NCBI GenBank assembly: GCA_020631735.1
Contig: CM036223.1
Coordinates: 55,294,456-55,358,455, forward strand
Direction of reading: 5' to 3'
DNA: 64,000 nucleotides
From: Saccharum officinarum
Taxonomy: Eukaryota; Streptophyta; Magnoliopsida; Poales; Poaceae
Position 1 is the first letter of the stretch; each line of letters begins with the position of its first letter. Position numbers and translations under genes: made by a program. Of this stretch, positions 1-12,555 are shown piece by piece. A model generated the notes under the pieces. That model was not told the origin of the DNA. It saw only the letters and a program-made list of their open reading frames with translations, and did not search any database.

Positions 1-466
1 GTTTATTTCTCCCGTTTTTAGACTATAATTGGCGGTTATAAATGTGCAATAGTGACCGTCAACAATTACCAAACAATCTCGTAGGTTAACATGGTTTATA
101 TGAAAGAGTTATAGTTCTCAATGCGGTCTACAACTTTGTACTAGTTGAAAAGTTTTTTATTTAAAGTTATTTAGTGCGCCAAATATGTCTTACAAAAAAA
201 CATAATGCACTCTTTTTTTTAATGACATCTGAATCTTTGTACGTATATTCAAACCTTCTTTGATGACATAACGTCATTGAAAGGACAGCCTTATCGTGCA
301 ACGGGGCCTCCGCCCATTCTTGGCACCTTTCCATGCTCCATCTCAAATGCAGTGCTGATCTGGCTCACGTCAGTCGACTGGCTATTAGCCGCGTACGCGT
401 CGTAACCGAAGTTGGGGTCGCTGCTGCTGCCGCTATAGAAGTTGCCCCGTGTGCCACCACCTCCGG

Positions 467-1232
467 CAGGGGCGGATCCAGGATTTTGGGTCACTGATGT
501 CAATATAAAATTATCAACTGATGACAACGACTTATAGTGAATAGTAATACATAAACGAGTGAAATAACAGTCTAGAATTGTTTCTAGAAACAATAATAAA
601 TATTTACCTCTTAAAGAAGCATTTTCCGATTGCGATTTTCCATCTTTTGAAAGCGATCAATTATAACATCTCTCTGTGAAGTCCCTTCATCACTGGCCGC
701 TGGTGGTACTTTTCTTTTCAAGAATCGATCCATCAAATTCTTGCTTTCTCTACCTTGCTAGCTGTACAATTAATTAATGGTTAAATTAAATCACCAATCA
801 ATAAATTAAAAAAAAAAACCCAAACGAATCAGGACACAGGGAAAACCTTACCTGAGTACCTGACGCACAGACGGAGTGATGCAGGATTGCAGGCTAGCAG
901 CCGATGGGGAATGGGGGATGACTAATGCTGCTGCCCGCAGCCCGCCGCCGGCCGCTCTGGAACAAGGCGATGTCGCGTGCGGCTTCGTCTCGGCGAGTTG
1001 CGGAGTCGGCGTCGTTTGTGTCGTTTCAGCTTTGCTGCAACCCTTCGTGGAGAAGGAAACGGAGGCCACGAGGCTGGACGACGGAGGATTCTTTGATGTG
1101 GGCTGAGGCACTGATGTCATTGGAGATTTTGGGCTGCTGTCATCTGATCCAATACAGAGGAGTATACCTGGGCCGGGCCAAATGCCACTGCTGTCACCTG
1201 ACATCAGTGCCAGTATACTGGATCCGCCCCTG
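467..1232. mobile_element. hAT-type DNA transposon (nonautonomous) in the last exon of the kinase
   Basis: The ends are inverted repeats, CAGGGGCGGATCCAG at the left and CTGGATCCGCCCCTG at the right. They are flanked by an 8-bp target duplication ACCTCCGG at 459-466 and 1233-1240. Eight-bp duplications and CA...TG ends fit the hAT superfamily. Removing the element and one duplication would leave the kinase tail in one reading frame. The 766-bp length is too short for a full transposase. Copy B cannot be compared because this exon falls in the gap. Confidence 0.9.
602..731 (-). pseudogene. hAT transposase N-terminal fragment
   Basis: On the minus strand, starting near 731, a frame opens with MDRFLKRK and continues for about 40 residues, rich in basic residues. 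Plant hAT proteins of the zinc-finger (MYM/TTF) type often start with a similar M-[DE]-R-[FY]-x-K-R-K motif. The rest of the transposase is missing, so the element is probably an internal deletion derivative. The family call rests on a short motif. Confidence 0.45.
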
Positions 1233-2137
1233 ACCTCCGGTGCGGCGCCTCTCCTCAAGCTCAAGGCATTCCTGCAACTGCGCCACCACGACGGTCATTG
1301 TAGGCCGTTGCGCCGACGCCTGCATGGTGCACTTGAGCGCGATGTCCGCGGCCTTCCACACGCTGTTGACATCGTACTCGCCGTGCATTCGTGCGTCGAC
1401 GACGTCCTCAACGTTGCCCCGTGCCAGGCGCCGCCGCACCCATTGGATAATGCTGGTGGGTTCTAGGTCAGATAGGATGGCCCGCCTCCCTGTGACCAGC
1501 TCTAGCACAACAACACCGAAGCTATAAACATCGCTCTTGGTTGTTGGCTGCATAGTTGCTTGATACCTAAGAATAGAAGTTTAGGTTGCATAGTTGCTCC
1601 AACAATGAAAACTTTGAGAGATTGGATAGCAGGTACCGGATTCACATACTCTGGATCGACGTATCCAGGTGTACCGACGAGAGTATTCGTGGCTATCTGA
1701 GCTTCGTTGCCAAGATTGAAAGCCTTGGAGAAGCCAAAATCAGCAATCTTAGCCTCCAATTTCGCGTTCAATAGAATGTTAGTTGCCTTCACATCCCTAT
1801 GAATGAGAGGTGGGTTGCAACCCTTATGCAGATACTCCAACCCTGCAAGTACATTAGTGTTCACTCTTCCAGCAAAACCAAAACTCCAATATCATTAGCT
1901 TACAAAGTAATAGTTCAAGGACCTTGATAACTCCAATGCCCCATAACTTTGATGTGGATGTAGTTATATATGCTATTCTGATGTGGACCTTGGTACTGTT
2001 TGAATTGGATATGGAAATTAAGGAACAAGGTGATATGATCCCCTATTTTTTTTATTTATTGAATATTGAATGAAATGTGAAGCATGACAATTGTACGCAT
2101 GATGAGGCGGCAAAGTTAGGACATTCACACCTCGCTT

Positions 2138-2188
2138 GAGGGTTTGTTTGGATATCCTCGTATCTATCTCAATCCACATGTGTTGAGG
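2138..2188. mobile_element. Truncated MITE, copy A
   Basis: Left end of a MITE whose full form is in copy B at 44175-44316. In copy A, 120 bp are deleted, with the 4-bp microhomology AGGT at the junction, which removes the right terminal repeat. Confidence 0.7.
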
Positions 2189-2478
2189 TTTGGATCTCGG
2201 ATGAACCACTTACATGTTTGAGGACAAGAAAATGCAAACTAATAGTTCAAAGACATAAATGACATCTCCAGATAAGTTTAATATGCATTAGTATATTCAT
2301 CACAAACAAACCTTGAGCTGAGTCCAGTGCAATTCGGAGCCTCTGCCACCAGGTTATGCATCTTCCATTGCGACCATTTCCTATATGAATGAACCGACAG
2401 ACCAGAAATTCATATCAACAGAGGCACTTTGTAAATGATCCGAAATCTTATAGACGAATAACACTTAAATCTTGTTAT

Positions 2479-2564
2479 AAAAAAAACACTTCAATCTAGG
2501 CAGTTCTGAGTATTACCATGTATCGTGTTTGAACTCTGAACTGCCTGGATTGAAGTGTTTTTTC
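2479..2564. repeat. Short hairpin (about 30-bp arms) in a kinase intron, copy A
   Basis: The arms at about 2481-2510 and 2534-2564 are inverted copies matching at about 28 of 30 positions, with a loop of about 23 nt. The left arm contains CACTTCAATCTAGGCAGTTC. The copy B equivalent is 44632-44715. It could be a tiny foldback element or a small-RNA precursor. Nothing here shows that it is processed. Confidence 0.6.
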
Positions 2565-2635
2565 TCAAATCAAACTCATTTATCTCTGACTATTAACGTC
2601 TATTCTTTTATTATAAAGATCATATATATATACTG

Positions 2636-2640
<5 letters not shown>

Positions 2641-2700
<60 letters not shown>
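2641..2700. repeat. (TA)n microsatellite, copy A
   Basis: Pure TA dinucleotide run in a kinase intron. The copy B equivalent (about 44793-44889) is longer and interrupted by TAATA-type variants. Confidence 0.95.
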
Positions 2701-2704
<4 letters not shown>

Positions 2705-3845
2705 AGGACACCATATCCCATTGCCCTAATGACTTAATACTATTTGATCGGAGGAAGAACCTGCAATCTGCTCGTGTAGGGTGCCTTCTGACATGTACTC
2801 ATAAACAAGTGCCATGTACTGCCCATCCTTGCAGTAACCGATCATGGAAACGAGATTCCTATGATGGATCCGTGTTAAGATCTGGGCCTGAACAAGGGAT
2901 CAAGACTGTTCAAATTCCTGCAGTATTGCAGTAACGTTCCTAAAAAAGAATTCTTTTGATGCAAATTCTGAAGAAATTCTACCTCTAAGAGGAACTCCTT
3001 GACACCCTGGTTGGAAGACTCAGACCGCAGCTTGACTGCCACCTGAGTGCCATCCTCCAAGAAACCATCGTACACTTTCCCAAAGCCTCCTCGGCCGAGC
3101 ACGCGCTGGAACTTGTTCGTGATCATCTCCAGCTCCTTGTACGTGAACCGGCGGTTCTCAAGCTGCAGTGAGCTCTGCGCGTACGCGTCACCTGCTGGTG
3201 GCAGTGGCGCTGGCGTGGGTGCATGGCCCATCGGCGTCTCGTTTTGAGGCTTCACAGTGTTGGTCGTCGATCCTGAGTAGCACATACAACAGACGTCAGT
3301 TTTGTGTTCAAGATGGGGAAATTGCTAGAGGAGACAGTTGATGCTTGTCACCTTGTTCTTTTCGTCTCAGCAAGAGATAGTAGAGTAGTGCTACCACTGA
3401 TACTATCACCACAACCAGAACTACAGGGACGGCAATGTAGACGGCAAGCTTGCTCTTGCCCTTTGCAGGTTGACATGAACGGCGTTGGTGCAAAGGTTTG
3501 GATTATTGGCATGTCTACAGACGAATAAAATAAAAAACGGTTTCAATTCAACGGGTTCTATATGATACTTTATGGAACTAAAATAGAATCAGATAAATCG
3601 ACCGTAGAGTTAGGGATCCATCTTGAATTCTTTTGAGAAGTCCGGGGGGAATCGATCCACTCAGCTGGTTGTCTGTCAAATCTCTGAAAAGAAACGAATG
3701 CTAGTGATCTGATTCAACGTGTGGGGGGCGGATCAGGCTCGAAATATTTGAAGTTAGCAACTTACAGAACTGTTAGTGAAGGTAGTTGTGAAAGGGAATC
3801 AGGAATTGAGCCGGTCAAGTTATTGTGTGACAGATCCCTGCAAAC

Positions 3846-4135
3846 ATATACATATGGACCGTGGTATGTTTGACACTTTTTTTTGCATTGATCCATTACA
3901 ATTTACAGGGTTGAAATGGGTCGAAAAAAACCACACGCACAAATTTTTTATGGCCTTGAGATTTGCAAAAGAAGACAATATATCGCCGTCATATACATAT
4001 GGACCGTGGTATGTTTGACACTTTTTTTTGCATTGATCCATTACAATTTACAGGGTTGAAATGGGTCGAAAAAAACCACACGTACAAATTTTTTATGTCC
4101 TTGAGATTTGCAAAAGAAGACAATATATCGCCGTC
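3846..4135. repeat. 145-bp tandem duplication across an LRR exon border (copy A)
   Basis: Two adjacent 145-bp units, 3846-3990 and 3991-4135, differ at only a few bases. Each holds the 3' part of the 72-bp LRR exon, its donor site and part of the following intron. The extra partial exon therefore sits inside the intron with an unused donor. The same duplication is in copy B (about 46030-46321), so it predates the split of the copies. Confidence 0.85.
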
Positions 4136-4685
4136 CACGCCACTGAAGGATATATTGCTGCAAAACATCCTATAATTCAGTTTAACCATAGCTTTTCTCC
4201 TATCTGGCTATCCCGGCCAGTTTTTGAGATACTTATTGTCCCAAATACATGACATCTTGGACAAGATCATGTCAAATAGAGCTTTCAAACTTCTTTGGCT
4301 AAGCAACTTTTAGATACTATTAATAGCAGGAGTGGGTAACTTTGATACATATCCAGAGGATCGGTTTAGTTTTTTCATAATGGTAAAGATTAGTTAGAAA
4401 GCAAAATTTTAGATTTATCTTTTATAAAGACAAATAATGTGGTAATTCAGATACAGATTTAAGGGGTTCTTTTATATTATCTTTTGTAATGGCATAGGTG
4501 AATAAATGAGATGTAGATTCAAGGGTTACTTTATGTTATGTACTTATGTTTCATCATGATAAATATGGCTAATTCTTTTAGAAAACAGTCAACCATGATT
4601 AGAGTCTACTAAACTAATGGCAAGATGTCTTTTTTATTATTTTTATATAAGAAATTCTAGGTTTGATTTTTTCTAGCAAGTATAG

Positions 4686-4848
4686 CACTCTCTCCATTCC
4701 AAATTGTAAGAAGTTTTGGCTTTTCTGTATACACGGCTTTTGTTGTAAATTAGATATACGCTATATATTTATTAGATGCATAATAAAAGTAATGTATTTA
4801 GAAAAGCCAAAACGTTTTATATAATTTAAAATGGAGGAAATATGTATT
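4686..4848. mobile_element. Stowaway-like MITE, copy A
   Basis: The left end reads ctctctccattccaaattg and the right end taatttaaaatggaggaa, imperfect inverted repeats matching the Tc1/mariner-derived Stowaway end consensus (CTCCCTCC...). About 160 bp. Also in copy B at about 46869-47030. Confidence 0.75.
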
Positions 4849-5099
4849 AACGTGGGGTTTTCATTCGGAGCTTCTAACTAGTAACTAGCAACAGTAAGAT
4901 TTGAGAAAGTCATAAGTCAATTGGATTTTGTCAATATATTTGAATAGGAGTTCAACACTAAATAAGAGTGTAGCTTTTCTTCTTTGTTTTGACTTTTCAA
5001 TAGAACGAAGGTCATAACAGACCATTTCTCGACCTGTGTGAGAATGTCATCTTCTTAAGCACAATGCCCAGGGGTTGTCTTACCCCCGCGGGTCAAGTT

Positions 5100-5780
5100 T
5101 TTTTAGATACTTTGTAATGGGTTAAAAGTTTTCCAAATAGTTTGGTGGCTAAAGATACCTGAAGATTAAAATTTTTCTTTAGTTCTTTAAAAGTGGGGTT
5201 ATTCTCACTAAGGATAATTTAGCAAAGAGGGATTGGAATGGCGATAAATCATGTTGCTTTTGTAGCAAACCCTAAACCATTCAACATCTTTTCTTTCAAT
5301 GTTCATATGCCATGTTTTTGTAGAGCAACCCATTGATACTAGAAATTAAGCCACCTCGTAATGCCAAAACTTATTTAATGATTGATTTTCTCGGGACGAT
5401 AAAATTTTTCGATCCCTTTTACTAACGGGTGCAGCGGCCATTTTATGGCCGGTTTAGATAACACAAAAATAAAGTTATTTTTGACAAATACCGACCCAAA
5501 TATTTCTTTTGCATGTTTTATTCAACGAAATACATTGACTTCGTTTCTTGGGCCCAATTGCGACAGTGTGATCGACAAGCGCTCATGTTGGGGCTTATTG
5601 TACTTTGGAGGCTGCAATATTGAGTCTTTTTGCGTCCTTCCGGTGTCCTTCATTATTTAGAACTGGATCTTGAGACTGTTTTGTCATCAATTTTTTGTTT
5701 GTTTTGAATTGTTGGGCTGTAATAAAAGTTGTTTTGGTTTCTCTTTAATAGGGATGAAGCCGGATAATTCTTTCCTTTAT
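5100..5780 (+). pseudogene. LINE (L1-type) reverse-transcriptase 3' remnant, copy A
   Basis: Read in frame, 5160-5320 contains words such as GVILTKDNLAKRDWNG, KSCCFCSKP and IQHLFFQCSYA. These are typical of the zinc-binding region (zf-RVT) at the end of plant L1-type LINE ORF2. Several stop codons and frame changes follow. The region to 5780 resembles the WAQLxRCDRQA segment near the ORF2 C-terminus. It is an old, dead fragment with no intact reading frame. The copy B equivalent is 47280-47960. Confidence 0.75.
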
Positions 5781-6678
5781 TAAAAAGGCTTACACATTGG
5801 TTTGCTGCTAGTTGCATACGGTCTCTTATACTTTGTGCTTTTGAGAAAAAAAAAATTAAATCGCTCGGGGGCTGAAACTTTTGTGATAACAAACAGTTGA
5901 GTGTAAAACTTTTACAGAGACAAAATCCCTTATTTAACAAAATCTATCATATGCATGTAAGGGAATTCAGATGCAAACGGTTCTTAAATGTTTGTATAAA
6001 ACCATCAATGTTAAGTAGATCGATTGTGTTAGGTTGAGGCTCTGCACGAGATTGAAAACCCTGGTGGCGGCAGTGACGAGGAAGATAAGCAGCAACGACG
6101 GCGTTGTTGTCATAGTTCTTGGCATCTATATGACGACTGCTTCATTGCACAAGCAAATGGGCCAACGTCTACATGTTACATAATAAATAGTGATTATGGA
6201 GGAACAGTTTCCACGCAGGACTTATAAAAGAAAAGTTTGCTGAGCACATTGATTTGCATCAGCAATGCCAAAAAATAAATAAAAATAACCACTGTCATCG
6301 GCACACTCCTATCCACTTTCAAAGCTAGCCCATTGCCATAGCGTTGGTCGTCGATCGATGCCCCGGCGAAAACACAAGTCCACAAACCAATTCTTCGTAA
6401 GTGGACCAAAAACAATCTTTGGACAACTTTGTTTTATTCTTTTTTTTTGCGATCAAATCTTTGGTTAACTCTTGATGGAACCAGCATGACGTTAGTGGCA
6501 TCGTATCAACGATTACTAGTAGCTGATTGGATAGCAGTGGGCTCACAGACAGTTGACTTCTGACTTCTTCTCGGGTCTGGAAATTGTATGCCAGAAATCG
6601 TCTATTTTTTAAAAGGGGAGGGGTTTAATCCACCATCATTCTTAAAAGAAAAGTGTATGTTGACCAAGGATGTTATTT

Positions 6679-6821
6679 ACTCACTCTGTTACAAAAACTA
6701 TAAGACGTTTTAGCTTTTTTTTTGATATATTACATTTACTATTCATCATAGTGTATATCTAAGTGTATAGTAAAATCTATAGAAAATCCTAAACGTCTTA
6801 TAATTTAGAATGAGAGGAGTA
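6679..6821. mobile_element. Stowaway-like MITE, copy A
   Basis: Ends actcactctgttacaaaaac and attTAGAATGAGAGGAGT are inverted repeats next to TA. The internal words aagacgttttagc and aaacgtcttataa are also inverted. About 143 bp. Also in copy B at about 48859-49002. Confidence 0.8.
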
Positions 6822-6828
6822 CCATATA

Positions 6829-6901
6829 CTCCTGATCTCCCTCTACACCAAAATAAATTAATTTCTGACTATATAGCTATTTATTTTAGAAAGGAAGGAG
6901 T
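6829..6901. mobile_element. Very short Stowaway-like MITE, copy A
   Basis: A 73-bp foldback from actcctgatctccctctac to ttttagaaaggaaggagt, flanked by TA, a few bases beyond the previous element. Also in copy B at about 49010-49082. Confidence 0.6.
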
Positions 6902-7767
6902 ATATGATAATTTTTCTCTACAAATCGTCATGGTTTTTGACTGTGTGAAACTTCACACTTGTATTTTAGTGCTGCGATGATCATGTCTACTTGATTGACA
7001 AAGCTGCCCTGAATAATTTTTTTTCCATTTTCGCCATCCTCGATTCCGAAGCGTGTTTGTAGCCTGTACCACTAGTTACTTGCTTTTCATGAATCGTCAT
7101 GAAGCTATTTGATCTGGTATTTTTCACAAGGAAACGAATTCTACAAAAAAAAAAATGTTCCTGGAATGACATAAGTAAGCTGTAAGGAAACGTTTGGCTG
7201 GGGCTGGGGCCACTCAAAGAAGGGGATGGACGTTTGGAGGTTAGAAAACCAACTTCCACTAATCAATTTCCTAAAGGAGAGAATTAGGTTTCTAATGAAA
7301 GATAAATATATCATCATTGTCCATCATGACTTGTCCTATATTTTCCCACTCAATGGAGTATGCATAGGGCTTGTCCATCATGACTTGTCCTAAAATTAAG
7401 TGGATGCAGTATGCATAGGGCTTCAGTACATACCACCCATGATCTGTTGCCATGCGTATACAAATAAAATAATCAAATGTCCATGGTCTTTCTCTGTCCA
7501 CTTGCATGGATGTGTGATTGACTCAGCCCATATAGAACCATGAAAGGCAGCTCGATACATGCTGTTAGATCATGAGGTGAGAGCACGTGACATTCATACG
7601 TGTATGCAGGAGAGCCGGTGCATAGTTTATGCATCCAATTTTTTCTCTTAAAAACCATCCATACAAAAAAGGGATATGAATTCTCACTTCTCCTTATTCC
7701 CTCCACGAACCAAACAATTATTATTATTATGCTATTACTTATGTAGGGCTCGTAAATAGCACAAACG

Positions 7768-8330
7768 CGACATTTGAGCACTTCATTTCTTCTTCCTCAC
7801 GTCGTCTTCTTCCTCCGTTCATCTTCCCCATCCGCCCTTCCCCATCAGCCTCCATCGCCGCCTAGCCACAGGCAACCTCATCGTCCACCTTACGTTGCCG
7901 CTGCTGCAACCCCACCCTTTATTAAAACATTGTGCTTGGTCGCCCCCGTTGCCGATGTCATCCATTGGTTGTCCTCCACCGCCCTTGAACCAGCACCACC
8001 ATTGAGGAACTTATGAAGACGAAAGCCGCTGCTGCAACCCCACTCTTCATTAAACATTGTGCTTGGTCAGCCTCGCCGTCGATCCCATCCGTTGGTTGTC
8101 CACTGCCCTTGAACTACCATCACCGTCGAGGAACTCATGGAGACGAAAAGACATTGGAGGTTTCCCAAAGCTCAAACCCTAATCTGATGAGCCTCATGAG
8201 GACACTGCAGAGCGTTGGCACTATTGCCATTGCCCAGCACACACGTCGGATTGAGGTTGTGCTACGCATGTACAAATTGCCAAACATATCCTATGGAATG
8301 CTAACTGGTGGGCCGCATCTGCTTGATTAA
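7768..8330 (+). other. Proline-rich open frames over a 128-bp tandem repeat, copy A
   Basis: Two overlapping open frames (about 80 and 105 codons) rich in Pro, Ala and Ser. The DNA contains a tandem duplication of about 128 bp (units starting near 7901 and 8029, both with ctgctgcaaccccac). A one-base difference in an A run at about 7925 changes the frame relative to copy B (49937-50510). I recognise no domain. It could be a small gene, a 5' exon or non-coding. Confidence 0.3.
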
Positions 8331-8820
8331 GTCGGGGACCATGCGGGCTGCGTCCCGTGTGCTCCTGCGATTTGGGGTTGGCTTCCTTTAGCCCGTTTAA
8401 ACGAACTTTTGGTCCGGCCCACGGCACACGTAGAGCGGGCGGCACGACAAACTCGCGGCGCGAGACCGAGACGGAGGCCGGAGGGGGAGCGGACGTGGGT
8501 GACACGTCGCCGCGGTCGCCCATGCGGGCGCCGTTACGGGCCGCGGTTTCTGAAAGCCACAAGCAGTCTCGACTCTCGACGCGTGGTGCGGTCCGTGGCT
8601 CTGTGCGGAGGGCGCCCTTCGCAATGGGATCGAGATCGGAGAATCGGACGGCAGGGTCTGGTCTGGAGCGTAGCCGTGGCCCCCTCCCGAGTGTGGCTGT
8701 ACCTTGTACGCACGACACCGGATATGCGGCGAGTGTTGGAGTCTGGGCGTCATCTGTGGAAGCTGCGCGCGGAAAGCGACCCCGCGTTCGGTGATTAGGC
8801 CGGTTGCCATTGAGGTCACG
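8331..8820. other. GC-rich, CpG-rich segment without a recognisable gene, copy A
   Basis: A GC- and CpG-rich block set in AT-rich DNA. Several long frames open on both strands, which is expected from base composition, and none shows a known domain. The copy B equivalent is 50511-51000, where one missing G shifts the frames. It may be a CpG island, an old first exon or transposon-derived. Confidence 0.4.
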
Positions 8821-8835
8821 ACATGACGTCCACTT

Positions 8836-9067
8836 ATATATATACTCTGTAGCTAGCTATAAAATAAGTTATTTTATAGTCATCTCTACTTACGATAATT
8901 TTATATACTAATTTATGATAATGTCAATATATATTTACGATAGTTAAATTACTATAACACATGAGGATATTTACCATAATGTTATAGTAAATCATATAGT
9001 AAGAAGTTACTATAATCTCGTAAATTAGCATAGCAATTATCGTAACTTAAAATGACTACAGAATAAG
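8836..9067. mobile_element. AT-rich MITE bordering a TA microsatellite, copy A
   Basis: A highly AT-rich segment with related ends: ataagttattttatagtcat near 8861 and atgactacagaataagttat near 9050, in inverted orientation. It lies between a short TA run and the long TA run at 9068. This arrangement resembles the rice 'micron' type of MITE that targets TA microsatellites. The copy B equivalent is about 51014-51247. Confidence 0.5.
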
Positions 9068-10411
<1,344 letters not shown>

Positions 10412-10416
10412 GAAAG

Positions 10417-11997
10417 TGAAAGGATCTAATAGGCCTAGAGGGGGGTGAATAGGCGGATCTAAAAACCTAAAACTCAAAACTCAACGCGGAAGTTAAAACA
10501 CTGACCGGTACCACCGGTTGGTTTGGACCGGTACTACCGGTGAGGGATCACCGGTACTACCGACGCAGACCACCGGTACTACCGGTACCCTACTGAAACT
10601 AAGAAATCAGAGATTTGCGAGTTGTGATTTCAGATGTGAGTTTTACCCCACTACCGAAGATGATGTTGATGAAGTTTATGAACTCTCCTTTCTTGTTCCT
10701 TCACCAAGTAGTAGATCGAGCACCAACAACCTATGAAAGAGATATGAAAGAGGAAGAACACAAAGAACAAGTAATATCTCAAGTGAACACAAATAACAAC
10801 AACAACAAGCACGCAGGACACACGATTTAACCCGAGGCTCGGCAACCCCACAAAGGAGTTCCTACGTCCTCGTTGTTGAGGTGACCACTAAGGTCGGAGT
10901 CTATTCCACCTCCTTGCCTCCCTCAAGCAACCACAAAGGTTAGCCCAAGATTTCCACTAAGAATACAAGGGTAATACAGACACTTCGGGGTGCCCTCACA
11001 AGTAGAACAACACGGGCAACCACGAAGAACACCTAGTCGGCTAGGGTTCCAAGAACCCAAGAGTAACAAACACAAACCAAGCCAACTAGGAGGGGAACCA
11101 AGTGCTCAAGATGTGAAACGAAGCTTTCCACTCTTAAATCTCTCCTCTCTGCATAGCTCTTGCAAGGGATTGGATTTGAGAGCAAAGAGGAAGAGAGAGA
11201 GGGTGAGTCAATGCTTGAGAGCTGTTTGTCTGAAGGTTGGTGGGAGTAAATGGCATGGGTAACGGTTGGAAATGAAGGGGAGAGCTATTTATACACTTAT
11301 CTTCGAAGCGGTACCGGTACTACCGGTGAGTACCCACCGGTACTACCGGTCCTAAGGGTTCTGACCGTTACAGCCAACCTACTGGAGACTTTGCAAGAAA
11401 ATAGCCTACCGGTACTACTGGTCTTTCACCGGTACCACCGGTAGTACAGATTTTGGCGAAGACAAGTTTTGCAGGAAAAAGACTTACCGGTACTACCGGA
11501 CTTTCACCGGTACCACCGGTCAAAGGCCGGTACTACCGGTCAACCACCGATACTACCGCTAGAGCAAAAACTCGCAGAACTAAGGCGCTGACACCGGCGG
11601 GATTTATGCCTACCGGTACTACTGGTGGTTCACCGGTACTACCGGTACTCCCAGGCATAAAACACTTCTCTAAGTGTCCGTGAGTGCAAAGGTGTCTCTC
11701 AAACGCTTAAACAAACACAAATTAAGCACAAGTTTTCCCTCTAGATAGCCTAATTTATATCCCTCTTGATTGTGCCGCGTTTCCTATAACTCAAGTCAAA
11801 AGATAAGATCTAATCGACCCACTTGAGACGGAATGCTTTCCAGCCAAAGGAATTGAGGGTGCTAACATCACCAAATGTGACCATACAAATTCTTTCATTG
11901 AACTAACACCTGCATATTCACTTAGATAGACATGTTAGTCTCTAATTTGATTGTCATTAATTATCCAAAACCCACAACGGGGGCGAATGCACTTACA
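10417..11997 (-). repeat. Outer element 3' LTR (1581 bp)
   Basis: Partner of 30131-31732 with the same TG...CA ends. It contains TATAAATA on the minus strand at 11293-11286 and the CCGGTACTACCGG-type array at about 11310-11650. It has one repeat unit (20 bp) fewer than the other LTR. Confidence 0.97.
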
Positions 11998-12515
11998 AAC
12001 TCCCCCTTTTTGGTAATTGATGACAACCAACTTAGGCTTACATAAGGTGTAAAGAATTGAAGAATTTGAATTTCAAACTTTACAAGAGGCTCCCCCTCAG
12101 TATATGCATTGAACTTGAATCTCAACATTGATCATAATCAATATGCATACATAAGGGAAGCTCCCCCTAAATTTTGCAATTCGTGGGGTGCCTAAAAGTG
12201 TATGACAAGAAATATAACGTGATGCATGAGACATGACTTATCACACAAACACAGGAAAGGCTAAGGTAGAAAGAAAAGGACTTAAAAACAACAAAGCCAA
12301 ACTAAGCCAACAAACAACATCAGAAAAAAAATCTAGGCAAACATAGGCAAACATAACAAATAAGCATAAGTGATTAGCCTACAATCATCCATCATCACAC
12401 CAATAGTTCTTAGTCCACCATACATAGTTCACCACAAGGTTTGGAATTATTACACGACCATTAACTACCTATTACATAGATGATAAGCCTAACACTCCCC
12501 CTTTGGCATCAAATG
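11998..12515 (-). other. 3' untranslated region of the outer element with repeated polypurine tracts
   Basis: On the minus strand, AAAAAGGGGGAG ends at 12000, next to the 3' LTR, and is the likely functional polypurine tract. Further GGGGGAG-type tracts lie near 12090, 12163 and 12497. Multiple polypurine tracts are a reported feature of Sireviruses. Confidence 0.8.
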
Positions 12516-12555
12516 TCAAAAAGGGTAGGCACGGAAACGACCAAGGTAGCAAAAA

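Larger units (their letters stand above)
291..4157 (-). pseudogene. LRR receptor-like kinase pseudogene, copy A (5' truncated)
   Basis: Remnant of an LRR receptor-like serine/threonine kinase of the malectin-domain class, a plasma-membrane protein family. Exons read on the minus strand are 4157-4086 and 3837-3766 (both exactly 72 bp, one LRR each), 3683-3603 (LRR end), 3514-3352 (transmembrane), 3272-2983 (kinase glycine loop GRGGFGKV and VAVK), 2887-2761 (HHRNLVSMIGYC), 2380-2312, 1842-1650 ([12 protein letters not shown] and DFG) and 1566-291 (KSDVYSFG to the C-terminal tail). Splice sites join these in family order. Three lesions are visible: no malectin or signal-peptide exons upstream, a reading-frame break near 3478 between the NNPNLCTN segment and the transmembrane segment (present in both copies), and a 766-bp hAT insertion in the last exon. 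A functional gene is unlikely. Confidence 0.85.

Noticed and set aside
2529..2729. Frame with Ile-Tyr repeats
   Set aside because: Translation of the TA microsatellite. The same applies to the frames at 8982-9307.
8397..8819. Several overlapping 100-165 codon frames on both strands
   Set aside because: Expected from high GC content. They break between copies by a single G and show no domain.
11310..11650. Regular short repeats considered as a CRISPR array
   Set aside because: Repeats have no constant spacer length, lie in an LTR, and this is a plant genome.
10518..11683. Thr/Gly/Pro-rich frames in the outer LTRs
   Set aside because: Products of the ACCGGTACTACCGGT repeats, with no sign of coding.
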